Below the pieces are notes generated by a model, which was given only the letters and a program-made list of their open reading frames with translations, did no database searches and was not told where the DNA came from. Of a DNA stretch of 64,000 nt, positions 46,651 through 54,997 are shown one piece after another. The position numbers were made by a program, and so were the translations under genes. Numbering within the stretch: the stretch's first letter is position 1; each line of letters opens with the position of its first letter. Source of the DNA: an uncultured Oscillibacter sp. (GTDB lineage: Bacteria; Bacillota; Clostridia; Oscillospirales; Oscillospiraceae); assembly GCA_910587705.1 (NCBI GenBank), contig CAJUMX010000008.1:1-64000 (forward strand), read 5' to 3'.

Positions 46651-47847
46651 TTACTTGATGTTGCCCAGATCGTTGACCGTGATATTGGAGACGGAGGGCA
46701 TAGCGGAGATGTCGTCGGAGACGGTGACTTTGCCGTCAAACATATCCTTTACCAGGGCCTTGTAGTCGTCCTGGGTGAAGCCGTCGCCCCACAGGGTGGT
46801 GTCCATGGGCAGGAGAACGTAGTTGGCGGAGGGATCGTCGCCGGAGACCAGGCCCAGAGCCTCGGCCTTGCCGCCGTAGTTGGCAAAGTTGCCCGCGGCC
46901 ACTTCGGTGAGCATGTGGTTGACCGTGGCGGCCAAGCCCTTCATAGCGGAGGTCAGGGTCACGCCCTCGCCGTAGGCGGCGTCCAGAGTGAAGCTCTGGT
47001 CCACGTCCACGCCGATGACCTTGGTTCCGGGAACCTTGGCAGCCGCCTCACCAGCGGAGGTGCAGATGCCGCCGCCGCAGGCAAAGACCGCCTGAACGCC
47101 CAGGTTCTGATACCAGTTGTCCGCGTAAGCGGTGATGTCGGGGTCTCCGAAGAACTGGTTGCCGTAGACATACTCGACGGTGGCGTCCACGCCCAGCTCG
47201 CCGGCGGCGGCGTCCACACCCTGGACGAAGCCATAGCCGAAGCGCTGCACGGCGGGAACCGCCATGCCACCCAGGTAGCCCAGGTGGGTGTAGCCCAGCT
47301 TCACAGCGGCGACGCCGGCCATGTAGCCGCAGAGCTCTTCCTTATAGACGGCGCAGTACACGTTGCTGGGAACGGCCATGCCGCCCAGGTCGCCCTCGCT
47401 GACGTCCAGGGCAATGAAGGTGATGTCGGGATAAACGTCGGCCACCTGGGCGATGGTCTCGCCGAAGGCAAAGCCGGGCATGACGATGACATTATAGTCC
47501 TCGTCGGCGGCCTTTTCCACCATGGCTACGCGCTCGGCGGTGGAGTCTCCGGCGGGCTTGTAGTAGGTGAAGGGCACGCCATTGGCCTCGCTCCAGGCCT
47601 TGCTAGCCTCGTAGGTGGTCTGGTTAAAGGACTGGTCCGTGATATCGCCGTAGTCCGTGATCATAGCGACCCGGACGTCGGCAGCCTCGCCGCCCTGGTC
47701 TCCGCCGTCATCGGTGGGGGTGGTGGCGGGCTCCTGCTGGCTGTCGGAGTTGCCGGAGTCTCCAGTATTTCCGGAGTCGTTGCCGCCGCAGGCGGCCAGG
47801 GACAGCACCATCGCCAAAGTCAGCAGGACAGCAAAAAACTTCTTCAT
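46651..47847 (-). CDS. BMP-family nucleoside-binding lipoprotein
   Basis: 398 residues from ATG 47847. Lipoprotein signal (MKKFFAVLLTLAMVLSLAAC), an acidic Gly/Ser spacer (GGNDSGNTGDSGNSDSQQ), then the BMP (PnrA/Med) fold: RVAMITDYGDITDQSFNQTT, NVIVMPGFAFGETIAQVADV, ALDVSEGDLGG, YKEELCGYMAGVAAVKLGYT and VIGVDVDQSF. Family members bind purine or other nucleosides for the ABC importer encoded downstream. Own promoter at 47912. Confidence 0.93.
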   Translation of the reverse strand: MKKFFAVLLTLAMVLSLAACGGNDSGNTGDSGNSDSQQEPATTPTDDGGDQGGEAADVRVAMITDYGDITDQSFNQTTYEASKAWSEANGVPFTYYKPAGDSTAERVAMVEKAADEDYNVIVMPGFAFGETIAQVADVYPDITFIALDVSEGDLGGMAVPSNVYCAVYKEELCGYMAGVAAVKLGYTHLGYLGGMAVPAVQRFGYGFVQGVDAAAGELGVDATVEYVYGNQFFGDPDITAYADNWYQNLGVQAVFACGGGICTSAGEAAAKVPGTKVIGVDVDQSFTLDAAYGEGVTLTSAMKGLAATVNHMLTEVAAGNFANYGGKAEALGLVSGDDPSANYVLLPMDTTLWGDGFTQDDYKALVKDMFDGKVTVSDDISAMPSVSNITVNDLGNIK

Positions 47848-47911
47848 GGGTATCAACCTTCCTTCCATATGTTCCTCTGAAAACAGAGGTCGGCCTCAGT
47901 GGGCCAAGCCT

Positions 47912-47940
47912 ATTATAACAATACCTTCTATAGATTTCAA
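47912..47940 (-). promoter_or_regulatory. Promoter of the nucleoside transporter operon
   Basis: TTGAAA, 17 nt, TATAAT; the leader contains a CCTCTG TTTT CAGAGG hairpin (47871-47889). Confidence 0.78.
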
Positions 47941-47993
47941 GGTAATTTGCACAAATGTTTTCCTTTTGGGGAAAACGCCGGAAGTCTACCCTC

Positions 47994-48713
47994 TTAGACT
48001 TCTTCCATTTGGACGGCGGTCTCCAGGGCAACTTCCATCATCTCCGTCAGGGAGCTCTGCCGCTCCGCCGGGGGAAGTTCCTCCTTGGTGACCAGATTGT
48101 CCGTGACGCTGCAAATGGTCAGGGCCCGCTTTCCCGCCTCGGCGGCGGTGGCGTAGAGGCCCGCCGTCTCCATGTCGATGGCCAGCACCCCCATGGGGGC
48201 CCACTCCAGGCCGCTTCCCTTTTTATAGTAGAACACGTCGGAGCTGAGGATGTTCCCCACCGGGGGCTCCAGCCCCTTCTTCCGGGCCGCGGCCACGGCG
48301 GTTTCCAAAAGCCGGAAGTCCGCAATGGGGGCAAAGACCCCGGGAAGGCCGAAGTGGTGGGCGAAGTTGGAGTCCGTGCAGGCCCCCTGGGCAATCACGA
48401 TGTCCCGGAGCTTCAGCTTTTCGCTGAGGGCCCCGGTGGTGCCCACCCGGATGATGTTATCCACGCCGTAGAAATGGAAGAGCTCGTGGGAGTATATGCC
48501 GATGCTGGGGATGCCCATGCCGGAGGCCATGGTGGAAACCTCCATGCCGTGGTAGGTCCCCGTCCAGCCCTGGATGCCCCGGACGTTGTTCACCAGCCGG
48601 GGGTTTTCCAGGAAGGTCTCGGCAATGAACTTTGCCCGGAGGGGATCGCCGGGCATGAGGACGGTCTTTGCAAACGCGCCCTTGGCGGCCTCGTTATGGG
48701 GGGTTCCGCCCAT
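47994..48713 (-). CDS. deoD: Purine-nucleoside phosphorylase, DeoD type
   Basis: 239 residues, normal for hexameric PNP. Phosphorolysis of purine (deoxy)nucleosides to base and (deoxy)ribose 1-phosphate. Seen: MPGDPLRAKFIAETFLENPR, GMGIPSIGIYSHELFHFYGV, RVGTTGALSEKLKLRDIVIA, the base pocket SSDVFYYKKG, and DMETAGLYATAAEAGKRALT with the ribose-binding ME. GGAGGG lies 5 nt before the ATG, inside the deoC end, so deoC and deoD are coupled. Confidence 0.96.
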   Translation of the reverse strand: MGGTPHNEAAKGAFAKTVLMPGDPLRAKFIAETFLENPRLVNNVRGIQGWTGTYHGMEVSTMASGMGIPSIGIYSHELFHFYGVDNIIRVGTTGALSEKLKLRDIVIAQGACTDSNFAHHFGLPGVFAPIADFRLLETAVAAARKKGLEPPVGNILSSDVFYYKKGSGLEWAPMGVLAIDMETAGLYATAAEAGKRALTICSVTDNLVTKEELPPAERQSSLTEMMEVALETAVQMEEV

Positions 48714-48714
48714 A

Positions 48715-49371
48715 TCAGCCCTCCAGGGCCTTCACGGCCTTGACGATGCGGCTGGTGCCCAGGCGGGAGGCTCCCAGGTTGAGGAAGTCCTCCGCATCCT
48801 TCAAATCGGCGATGCCGCCGGCAGCCTTGATTTTTACGTTGGGCCCAATGTGCTTGGCGAAGAGGGCCACGTCCTCCCGGGTGGCTCCGCCGCCGCCAAA
48901 GCCCGTGGAGGTCTTGATATAGTCCGCCCCGGAGGCGGTGACGATTTCGCACAGTTTGATTTTTTCCTCATCGGTGAGAAGGCAGCACTCGATGATGACC
49001 TTGAGGAGCTTGCCCTTGCAGGCGGCCTTGATGGCCTTGATCTCCGCCAGGAGCTCGTCCCACTTTTGGTCCTTCACCCAGCCGATGTTGATGACCATAT
49101 CCACTTCCTCTGCCCCGTTTTCCACGGCGTCCGTGGCCATGAAGCATTTGGCGGCGGTGGTGTCATAGCCATTGGGGAAGCCGATGACCGTGCAGATGGC
49201 CAGCTTGCCCTGGACATACTCCGCCGCCTGCTTGACATAGCTGGCGGGGATGCAGACGCTGGCGCATTGGTACTTCATTCCATCGTCGCAGATGGCCTTG
49301 ATTTCCGCCCAGGTGGCTCCCTGGGCCAGGAGGGTGTGATCGCAGGTTCCCAGGATTTCCTTCAGTTCCAT
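48715..49371 (-). CDS. deoC: Deoxyribose-phosphate aldolase
   Basis: 218 residues from ATG 49371 (GGAG 9 nt upstream). Class I aldolase splitting 2-deoxyribose 5-phosphate to glyceraldehyde 3-phosphate and acetaldehyde. Schiff-base lysine in [16 protein letters not shown]; also [20 protein letters not shown] and [20 protein letters not shown]. The mutase (deoB) linking it with deoD is not in the window. Confidence 0.95.
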   Translation of the reverse strand: MELKEILGTCDHTLLAQGATWAEIKAICDDGMKYQCASVCIPASYVKQAAEYVQGKLAICTVIGFPNGYDTTAAKCFMATDAVENGAEEVDMVINIGWVKDQKWDELLAEIKAIKAACKGKLLKVIIECCLLTDEEKIKLCEIVTASGADYIKTSTGFGGGGATREDVALFAKHIGPNVKIKAAGGIADLKDAEDFLNLGASRLGTSRIVKAVKALEG

Positions 49372-49434
49372 TTCAGCGTTCTCCTTTACCATTGTAAATA
49401 TCATCCCGCCTCGCGGGGAAAGGTCTGCCTTTTG

Positions 49435-49463
49435 ATTATACCAGACCCTCCGCCGTCTGTCTA
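49435..49463 (-). promoter_or_regulatory. Promoter of deoC-deoD
   Basis: TAGACA, 17 nt, TATAAT. Confidence 0.7.
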
Positions 49464-49540
49464 GGGGGCCTTTCCAGTTCCCACTCGTCCCCCTCTTTGT
49501 AAAAATGCCCGGGCCGACACGCTCCAGAGGTCCGTCCCTA

Positions 49541-49569
49541 TTGCAAAGCCACTCCCACTGTGCTACAAT
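49541..49569 (+). promoter_or_regulatory. Promoter of the secreted protease gene
   Basis: TTGCAA, 17 nt, TACAAT, 31 nt before ATG 49601. Confidence 0.68.
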
Positions 49570-49600
49570 GGAACGATATTCTTAATGGAGGCTCATCCCA

Positions 49601-50827
49601 ATGAAAAAACGAATCCTTCCCCTGCTCTGCGCCTTGATCCTGCTTCTGGGCGCGGTTCCCTCCGCCGCCGCCCTGGAGGGAGAATCCCGGCAGGCGGCCG
49701 AGACCCTGGCGGCGCTCCAGCTCATCGACGCCGTTCCTACCGCAGAAAACTTAAAACGCCCCGCCGCCCGTATCCACGGAACAAACCTGCTGGTGCGCCT
49801 CTCCGGCGCAAGGAAGGCCGATTTGCCCAGCGGCGCCCAGGACTACGCCGTATCGCAAGGCTGGGTCACCGTCACCAGCGGTCAGAACGATCCCCTGCCC
49901 ACCGCTGAGTTCTGTGCCTCCTTGCTGCGGCTTCTGGGATACGAGGGCTTCACCGACGAGAACGCCGCACTCTTCGCCCGGCGGGTGGCGCTGACTGCCC
50001 GGGACTACGACGAGACCCTCACCCTGGGGGACCTGTACCAGCTGGTCCGGGATGCCCTGGCCTTCCCCAATCGTCAAGGTGAAGCCCTGGCCCAGGGACT
50101 GGTGAAAAAGGGACTTTGCACCCAGTCCCAAATCCAGAGCCTCTTCCCCGAGGAGCTCACCGCCCGGCAGGTGGCCGACCGCCACATGGCCGCCGCCTTC
50201 CAGCTCGATGTCTACTATACGGAAAAGGCCTTTAAAAACGGCCGCCGGAGCAATGGCGGCAGCGGCTTCTTTGTCTCCGCCGACGGGCTGGCCGTGACCA
50301 ACTATCACACCATCGAGGGCGCTGTCCAAGCCACCGCCACCCTGATCACCGGCGAGACCTTCCAGATAGACCAGGTGCTGTTTTACGATCCCGACGTAGA
50401 CTTGGCTCTGCTGCGGGTCTCCAAGACCTCTATGGACAAAATGACGGTTCCCTTCTTCTCCTTCCTGGAAATTGCGGAGGACCCGGACCTCCGGCGGGGC
50501 GACCGAATCTACACCCTGGGCGTCCCCCTGGGCATCACCCCCGCCATCAGCGAGGGCATCGTCAGCGCCACGGACCATGTGGTGGAAAAATTCAGCTCGC
50601 CCTGCGTCGTCAATACCGCCGACATCTCTCACGGCAGCAGCGGCGGCGCCCTGCTGAACCTCTACGGACATGCGGTGGGCGTCACCTCCGGGGCCTATGA
50701 GGCCGGAAACAGCCTGTACATCTCCGTTCCCCTGACGCCCATTCTGGCGGCGGATTGGGAGGCCGAGGGAATCTCCCTGGCGGAGGTCGTCCGGGAGGTG
50801 CAGGAGGCGGCGAAGCTCCAGGGCTAA
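49601..50827 (+). CDS. Secreted trypsin-like serine protease
   Basis: 408 residues. Signal peptide (cleavage near PSAAA). The N-terminal 190 residues look like a degenerate pair of SLH-type helical repeats (NAALFARRVALTARDYDE, LGDLYQLVRDALAF). The protease domain (about 205-385) has the triad His in VTNYHTIEG, Asp in DPDVDLALLRV and Ser in SHGSSGGALLNLYGHAVGV, as in HtrA/S1C proteases, but no PDZ domain. Probably cell-surface; substrate unknown. Gene stands alone. Confidence 0.88.
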   Translation: MKKRILPLLCALILLLGAVPSAAALEGESRQAAETLAALQLIDAVPTAENLKRPAARIHGTNLLVRLSGARKADLPSGAQDYAVSQGWVTVTSGQNDPLPTAEFCASLLRLLGYEGFTDENAALFARRVALTARDYDETLTLGDLYQLVRDALAFPNRQGEALAQGLVKKGLCTQSQIQSLFPEELTARQVADRHMAAAFQLDVYYTEKAFKNGRRSNGGSGFFVSADGLAVTNYHTIEGAVQATATLITGETFQIDQVLFYDPDVDLALLRVSKTSMDKMTVPFFSFLEIAEDPDLRRGDRIYTLGVPLGITPAISEGIVSATDHVVEKFSSPCVVNTADISHGSSGGALLNLYGHAVGVTSGAYEAGNSLYISVPLTPILAADWEAEGISLAEVVREVQEAAKLQG

Positions 50828-50872
50828 GACCGATCTCTTGGAGAATTCCCGGAGAATTTTCTCGAATAGTAC

Positions 50873-50901
50873 TTGAAAACAGGGAAAACTTGTGGTAATA
50901 T
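50873..50901 (+). promoter_or_regulatory. Promoter of secG
   Basis: TTGAAA, 17 nt, TAATAT. Confidence 0.7.
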
Positions 50902-50958
50902 AAAAAGCTGTCAAATACGCTTCACGCTCCGCGTGATTCCATTTGGAGGTAGAACATC

Positions 50959-51189
50959 TTGAAAATCGCCATCACTGTTTTGCAGCTCCTCTGCGGGCTG
51001 GGCATCATCCTGATCGTGTTGTTCCAATCCGGCAAGAGCGCCGGCCTCTCCGGCGCCATCGGCGGCGTGGCCGACTCCTTTCTGGCCAAGAACAAGGCCA
51101 AGACCATGGACGCCAAGCTGGCCCGGGCCACCAAGTGGATTGGGGCTCTGTTCCTCATTCTGACCATGGTGCTGCTGATCCTCGGCTAA
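50959..51189 (+). CDS. secG: Preprotein translocase subunit SecG
   Basis: 76 residues from TTG 50959 (GGAGG 9 nt upstream). Two membrane helices (ITVLQLLCGLGIILIVLFQS and IGALFLILTMVLLILG) joined by the conserved LFQSGKSAGLSGAIGG loop. Auxiliary subunit of SecYEG. Own promoter and terminator. Confidence 0.94.
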   Translation: MKIAITVLQLLCGLGIILIVLFQSGKSAGLSGAIGGVADSFLAKNKAKTMDAKLARATKWIGALFLILTMVLLILG

Positions 51190-51200
51190 GCGAACCGAAC

Positions 51201-51240
51201 ACCGCCCCACAGGAGGTCTCCTGCGGGGCGGTTCTTTTTC
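51201..51240 (+). terminator. Terminator of secG
   Basis: ACCGCCCC.CAGGAG / CTCCTG.GGGGCGGT stem, then TTCTTTTT. Confidence 0.85.
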
Positions 51241-51250
51241 TAAAAAGTTT

Positions 51251-51264
51251 CAAACAAATGTTTG
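51251..51264. promoter_or_regulatory. SOS box of lexA
   Basis: CAAACAAATGTTTG, one position off the Firmicutes LexA box CGAACRNRYGTTYG, and palindromic. It overlaps the -35 box of the promoter at 51262. Confidence 0.78.
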
Positions 51265-51290
51265 CCTTTCTCTTCCAATTGTGCTATACT
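51262..51290 (+). promoter_or_regulatory. Promoter of lexA
   Basis: TTGCCT, 17 nt, TATACT. Confidence 0.7.
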
Positions 51291-51333
51291 GGGGAAAATA
51301 ACTGCGTCCCGGCGGCGCCCAGGAGGTCCTCTT

Positions 51334-51924
51334 ATGGTGAAGCTCACCCATATGCAGCAAAAGGTCTATGACTACATCGTCTCCTGCATCCAAACCCAGG
51401 GCTATCCCCCTTCCGTCCGGGAGATCGGCGACGCAGTGGGCCTGAAATCCCCCTCCACCGTCCACTTTCACCTCAAGCACCTGGAGGAGGCCGGGGTCAT
51501 CGCCAAGGGCGCGGGAAAGGGCCGGGCCATCGCTCTGACAGATTCTCCCGTCCTAAAAGACCGGGTGCCCATTGTGGGCAACGTCGCCGCCGGCAGTCCC
51601 ATCCTGGCGGAGGAGTGCATCGAGGACTATCTCCCCTTTGACGCTGGAGGCCGGGAGGGCGAGTATTTCGCCCTGCGGGTCCGGGGCGAATCCATGCTGA
51701 ACGCCGGAATTTTGCCCGGAGATTTGGTGGTGGTTCACAGCCAGCCCACCGCCCGGCACGGGGAAATCGTGGTGGCCATGATCGAGGATGAGGCCACGGT
51801 AAAGCGCCTCTCCCTTCGTGGGGGGCAGATTTGGCTGCTGCCGGAGAACGACGACTATTCTCCCATCGACGGAACCCATGCGCAAATTTTGGGAAAGGTG
51901 TCCGCCGTGGTGCGGCATTATTGA
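51334..51924 (+). CDS. lexA: LexA repressor
   Basis: 196 residues from ATG 51334 (AGGAGG 8 nt upstream). N-terminal winged helix (QQKVYDYIVSCIQTQGYPPS, VREIGDAVGLKSPSTVHFHL, KHLEEAGVIAKG), cleavage site Ala-Gly in GNVAAGSPILAEE, catalytic Ser in RVRGESMLNAGILPGD and Lys in DEATVKRL. SOS master repressor, cleaved with RecA. The SOS box in its promoter implies autoregulation. Confidence 0.97.
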   Translation: MVKLTHMQQKVYDYIVSCIQTQGYPPSVREIGDAVGLKSPSTVHFHLKHLEEAGVIAKGAGKGRAIALTDSPVLKDRVPIVGNVAAGSPILAEECIEDYLPFDAGGREGEYFALRVRGESMLNAGILPGDLVVVHSQPTARHGEIVVAMIEDEATVKRLSLRGGQIWLLPENDDYSPIDGTHAQILGKVSAVVRHY

Positions 51925-51949
51925 AGCGGTCATTCCCCATACAACGCTA

Positions 51950-51985
51950 AGAGGCCGGAGCCCTTGGGCTCCGGCCTTGTTTTCG
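51950..51985. terminator. Terminator between lexA and the flagellar operon
   Basis: GGCCGGAGCCC / GGGCTCCGGCC stem, TTGTTTT on the plus side; convergent genes share it. Confidence 0.8.
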
Positions 51986-51990
51986 TAAGT

Positions 51991-52167
51991 TCAGGCGTAG
52001 GTATCAATATAATCGCCAACGCCGGGGGTGGGGGGCAGCATCGCCAGCTCACCCATGGCCTGCTGCTCCATATCCGTCATGGCCTTCTTTTGCAAGCCCA
52101 TGGAATACTGCATCTCCAGCCGTGCGGAGCTCATCTCCATGGCGGCCATGGCAACGTCATTCATCAT
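51991..52167 (-). CDS. YjfB-like putative motility protein (58 aa)
   Basis: ATG 52167 (GGAGAG 7 nt upstream), overlapping the csrA end by 11 nt. Met-rich helix AMAAMEMSSARLEMQYSMGL, then QKKAMTDMEQQAMGELAMLP and a Pro/Gly end. The size and the helix pattern match YjfB-family putative motility proteins; function unknown. Last gene of the flagellar operon. Confidence 0.7.
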   Translation of the reverse strand: MMNDVAMAAMEMSSARLEMQYSMGLQKKAMTDMEQQAMGELAMLPPTPGVGDYIDTYA

Positions 52168-52432
52168 TGCGGGACTCTCCTTTCTTGTGCTTTTTGCTCG
52201 GGGAAACGGGCATACCGCCCAACAGCCCCAGCAGCTCGGCGGGGGCTGATTCCTCGACGGCGGAATCCTGGTTCGCCAATTTGGCGTCCAGCAGCTCGCT
52301 GCGGAGGATGGACACCTCCGGCGGAGCCGAAATGGCCAGGCGGACCCGGCCTCCCTCAATTGAGACCACGGAAATCCGGACGTCCTCCCCGATCACCACG
52401 GATTCGCCGGTCCTGCGCTGTAGAATCAGCAA
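52157..52432 (-). CDS. csrA: Carbon storage regulator CsrA
   Basis: 91 residues. RNA-binding translational repressor; core MLILQRRTGESVVIGEDVRI, then SVVSIEGGRVRLAISAPPEV with the RNA-contacting RLAI-APPEV end. In Firmicutes it represses flagellin translation and is held by FliW. The C-terminus is about 25 residues longer than usual (LLGLLGGMPVSPSKKHKKGE). Overlaps fliW by 7 nt. Confidence 0.96.
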   Translation of the reverse strand: MLILQRRTGESVVIGEDVRISVVSIEGGRVRLAISAPPEVSILRSELLDAKLANQDSAVEESAPAELLGLLGGMPVSPSKKHKKGESRNDE

Positions 52433-52881
52433 GGCGCGGCCTCCTCCCCGCGGCTGAACTCGGCCAGGGGATGCCGCATCTCATACCGCTCCATGATGAC
52501 CTGCCGGGCCTCCCGGGTCTCCGGGTGGACCACCAGGGGACATTTCAGGTTGACCGTGCTGGCGGAAACCGGGTTTTTCACCGCGCACAGCACGTAGAAC
52601 CCCAGGTCTCCCGTCTCCTCCACGCCGAAAGCTTTCAGCTCTGCCCGTTCCAGCTCCGGCGCGTAGTCCGGCTTCAACGCGAAGGGGTCCAGCGCCACAA
52701 ACGCCAGCGCCGGGGTCTTTACGCTTTGGAGGCAGAGCATCCCGCCGCCCTCAAAGGGCAGGAGCAGAAAACCCTGCTCCTCCTCAAAGCCGAAGAGCCC
52801 CTCGGGAAAGTGGAGCACGTCCCCGGCCTCGTATTCGATCTCTCCGAAATACTTGGTCTGGAGCTTTTTCATGTCCGTCAT
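52426..52881 (-). CDS. fliW: Flagellar assembly factor FliW
   Basis: 151 residues. Binds flagellin or CsrA and so couples flagellin level to CsrA release. Seen: TKYFGEIEYEAGDVLHFPEG, LFGFEEEQGFLLLPF, LDPFALKPDYAPELERAELK and LGFYVLCAVKNPVSASTVNL. The start (ATG 52881) overlaps the DUF6470 stop; a second ATG at 52872 is possible. Confidence 0.95.
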   Translation of the reverse strand: MTDMKKLQTKYFGEIEYEAGDVLHFPEGLFGFEEEQGFLLLPFEGGGMLCLQSVKTPALAFVALDPFALKPDYAPELERAELKAFGVEETGDLGFYVLCAVKNPVSASTVNLKCPLVVHPETREARQVIMERYEMRHPLAEFSRGEEAAPC

Positions 52882-53486
52882 GCCTTCACGTCCACCGGCT
52901 CATAGTCGGGATCGGCAGAGGGGGGCACATAGAGGGGACCACCGATATACTTGATGATCACCTCCGCCTTCTGCTTGACGGAAATTTCAATGTCGCCGGG
53001 AACGAATTCGAACTCCGTCTGGTTGATTCGCCAGTCGAAATTCAGCTTATCCATCTCATACCGGATGTTCATTTCTCCGGGGTTCCAGTCGATCTCCGGG
53101 CCCTCCGTGGGGATGAAGGTCATGGCCGGCTGGCTGAACATCTGCTCGCTGATGGCGGTTCTGGAGAGCTGCGCCTGCACATCCTCGCCAAACTTCGCTT
53201 TTAGGTAAAGCTCTCCCTCCTGCGCCCGGGCGGCCGTCGCGCTGTAGGCGGCCTGCTGGCCCTTTTGGGCGCTCTGCTCGATGCTGCGGACCGGAGAGGG
53301 GGTGATGGACTGGCGCATTTCAAAGGTATCCATGTTCAGCTGGATGGGCCGGCTCTTGATGCTCAGCCCCCCCTTGTCCCGAGAGATCTCCAATTCCGCC
53401 GTGCCCTTGGTGTACTGCAATTGCGCCCGGGAGGTCCGCATCTCAATTTCAATGGGCACACTGGTGATTTCAAGAAGCTGTCTCAT
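52878..53486 (-). CDS. DUF6470 (YviE-like) flagellar operon protein
   Basis: 202 residues. Starts MRQLLEITSVPIEIEMRTSR, then AELEISRDKGGLSIKSRPIQ, NMDTFEMRQSI and DWNPGEMNIRYEMDKLNFDW. The family sits between flgL and fliW in Firmicutes (yviE position); function unknown. It starts 40 nt after flgL; AAGGAG lies rather far (13 nt) from the ATG. Confidence 0.85.
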   Translation of the reverse strand: MRQLLEITSVPIEIEMRTSRAQLQYTKGTAELEISRDKGGLSIKSRPIQLNMDTFEMRQSITPSPVRSIEQSAQKGQQAAYSATAARAQEGELYLKAKFGEDVQAQLSRTAISEQMFSQPAMTFIPTEGPEIDWNPGEMNIRYEMDKLNFDWRINQTEFEFVPGDIEISVKQKAEVIIKYIGGPLYVPPSADPDYEPVDVKA

Positions 53487-53526
53487 AGGTCATGGCGCAC
53501 TCCTTCCTCTGATAAAAATTTTATTT

Positions 53527-54978
53527 TTACAAATTCATATAATCCATCAGACTCTGGGATAAGACGCTGTTGCCCACCTTCAACGCCGCGTCGTAGCAGT
53601 AGCGGGCGAACATGAAGTCGGAAATCGCCGCCGCGGGGTCCGCGTCCTCCAGCTCCATGTACTGCTGCTGGAGGGAATCCTTCGTGCTGGTGAGCAGCTC
53701 GCTGTTGTCCCGGAGGAAGCCGCTCTGGGTGTCCATCTCGGTCCAGCGCTCACGGAAGGAGCTGCATCCCTCTTCAAACTGGTCCACCAGCGCCTTAAAG
53801 CGGAACTGGTCGTCCTCGCTGGCCCACCGGCCGTCCTCGGAGCTGCAGCGCTGGAGAATCTCACCCATTTCACTGACCATGGAGATCACGTTGTTGGGGA
53901 TATTGTCCACCGTTTTGCGCACGATGGTCCCGTCGGGCTTTTCGATTTCCACTTCCACGCCGTCCTTGGTCCCGTAGCCGCCGGAGAAATAGATGCCTTG
54001 GAGGGAGCTGTCAAAGACGGTGGAGGACACCACCTGGCCGTCCGCCTCCTTATGACCCAGGCCCACGTCGATATACTTCGCCTCGTTCTTCAGGAAGTAC
54101 TCCATCTTCTCCACATCCGCGGGCTCGTTGGAATCCACCCGCACGCCCCGGTAGTGGAGGACCTTGGCGGCCTCGTTTTCGTCGTCGGTTCCGGTGCCGT
54201 CGGATTTCAGATACTTGAAGGAGGTGGTGGGGTTATACTTTTCATTCTCCTTGGGGACCGTATTGGCAATATCCGGGTTTGTTGTTCCCTTTCCGTCTAC
54301 CGTCAGGTACTCTCCATATCTAGGGTCATCCACATCCGCCGCGGTGGCGTTGTCCGTGAATTCCTTGTTGTAATTGGGGTTCTTCTGGAGTACCTGCTCC
54401 GCGTCGCCGGCAACGTCCGTCGGCGTTCCATCCGCCTTGAGATACGGAAACGCCGCGACGTGGTCCGGGTTCGTAGCGTCGGGGGTCCCATCGATATATG
54501 CCGGGTTCTTATAGCTGTCCCAGGTAAAGGGAGCGTTTAGGGTATCCGCCCCGGCAAAGACGTAGTTCTCGCCGTAGCGGCCGTTCATGATCTGGGCCAG
54601 ATCCTTCGCCTTGGCGGACAGGGACTGACCCAAGGCGGTGCGGCCCGGGCCGGTGGGGTCGCTCAAAGAGCGGATCACGTTGCCATAGGCCGTGTCCTCG
54701 GCCAGGGCGTACAGGTCCGTGGACATGTTGCTCATCGACTCCCAGGCCACGTCGTACTTGTGGCGCAGGGACTCGTTCACGTTCAGCTGGCTGCTGGTTT
54801 TCCAGTAGGAGTTGCGGATCTGGAAGCAGCGGGTGGCCAGGGCGGGGTCCTCGGCATAGGAGTTGAACAGCCGCCGGGTGAGGACCGTGTTCATGGATTT
54901 GGTCATGGTAATATTGGAGTTGTTCAGACTGTAACGGTAGTTTTTCAGCGTGCCTACCGTGGTCATTCTTGGAATCAT
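53527..54978 (-). CDS. flgL: Flagellar hook-filament junction protein FlgL (HAP3)
   Basis: 483 residues, longer than the usual 300-400. Conserved flagellin-like ends: N-terminal MTTVGTLKNYRYSLNNSNIT with RLFNSYAEDPALATRCFQIR, C-terminal ADPAAAISDFMFARYCYDAA. A variable insert at about 165-310 contains two similar stretches (FPYLKADGTPTD...VL and FKYLKSDGTGTD...VL), probably surface-exposed in the junction. Follows flgK by 19 nt; AGGAGG before the ATG. Confidence 0.93.
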   Translation of the reverse strand: MIPRMTTVGTLKNYRYSLNNSNITMTKSMNTVLTRRLFNSYAEDPALATRCFQIRNSYWKTSSQLNVNESLRHKYDVAWESMSNMSTDLYALAEDTAYGNVIRSLSDPTGPGRTALGQSLSAKAKDLAQIMNGRYGENYVFAGADTLNAPFTWDSYKNPAYIDGTPDATNPDHVAAFPYLKADGTPTDVAGDAEQVLQKNPNYNKEFTDNATAADVDDPRYGEYLTVDGKGTTNPDIANTVPKENEKYNPTTSFKYLKSDGTGTDDENEAAKVLHYRGVRVDSNEPADVEKMEYFLKNEAKYIDVGLGHKEADGQVVSSTVFDSSLQGIYFSGGYGTKDGVEVEIEKPDGTIVRKTVDNIPNNVISMVSEMGEILQRCSSEDGRWASEDDQFRFKALVDQFEEGCSSFRERWTEMDTQSGFLRDNSELLTSTKDSLQQQYMELEDADPAAAISDFMFARYCYDAALKVGNSVLSQSLMDYMNL

Positions 54979-54997
54979 CGGACTTCCTCCTTACTGA

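Noticed and set aside
47848..47993. Purine riboswitch upstream of the nucleoside transporter operon
   Set aside because: Only a short hairpin is seen after the promoter; the conserved purine aptamer core and three-way junction are missing.
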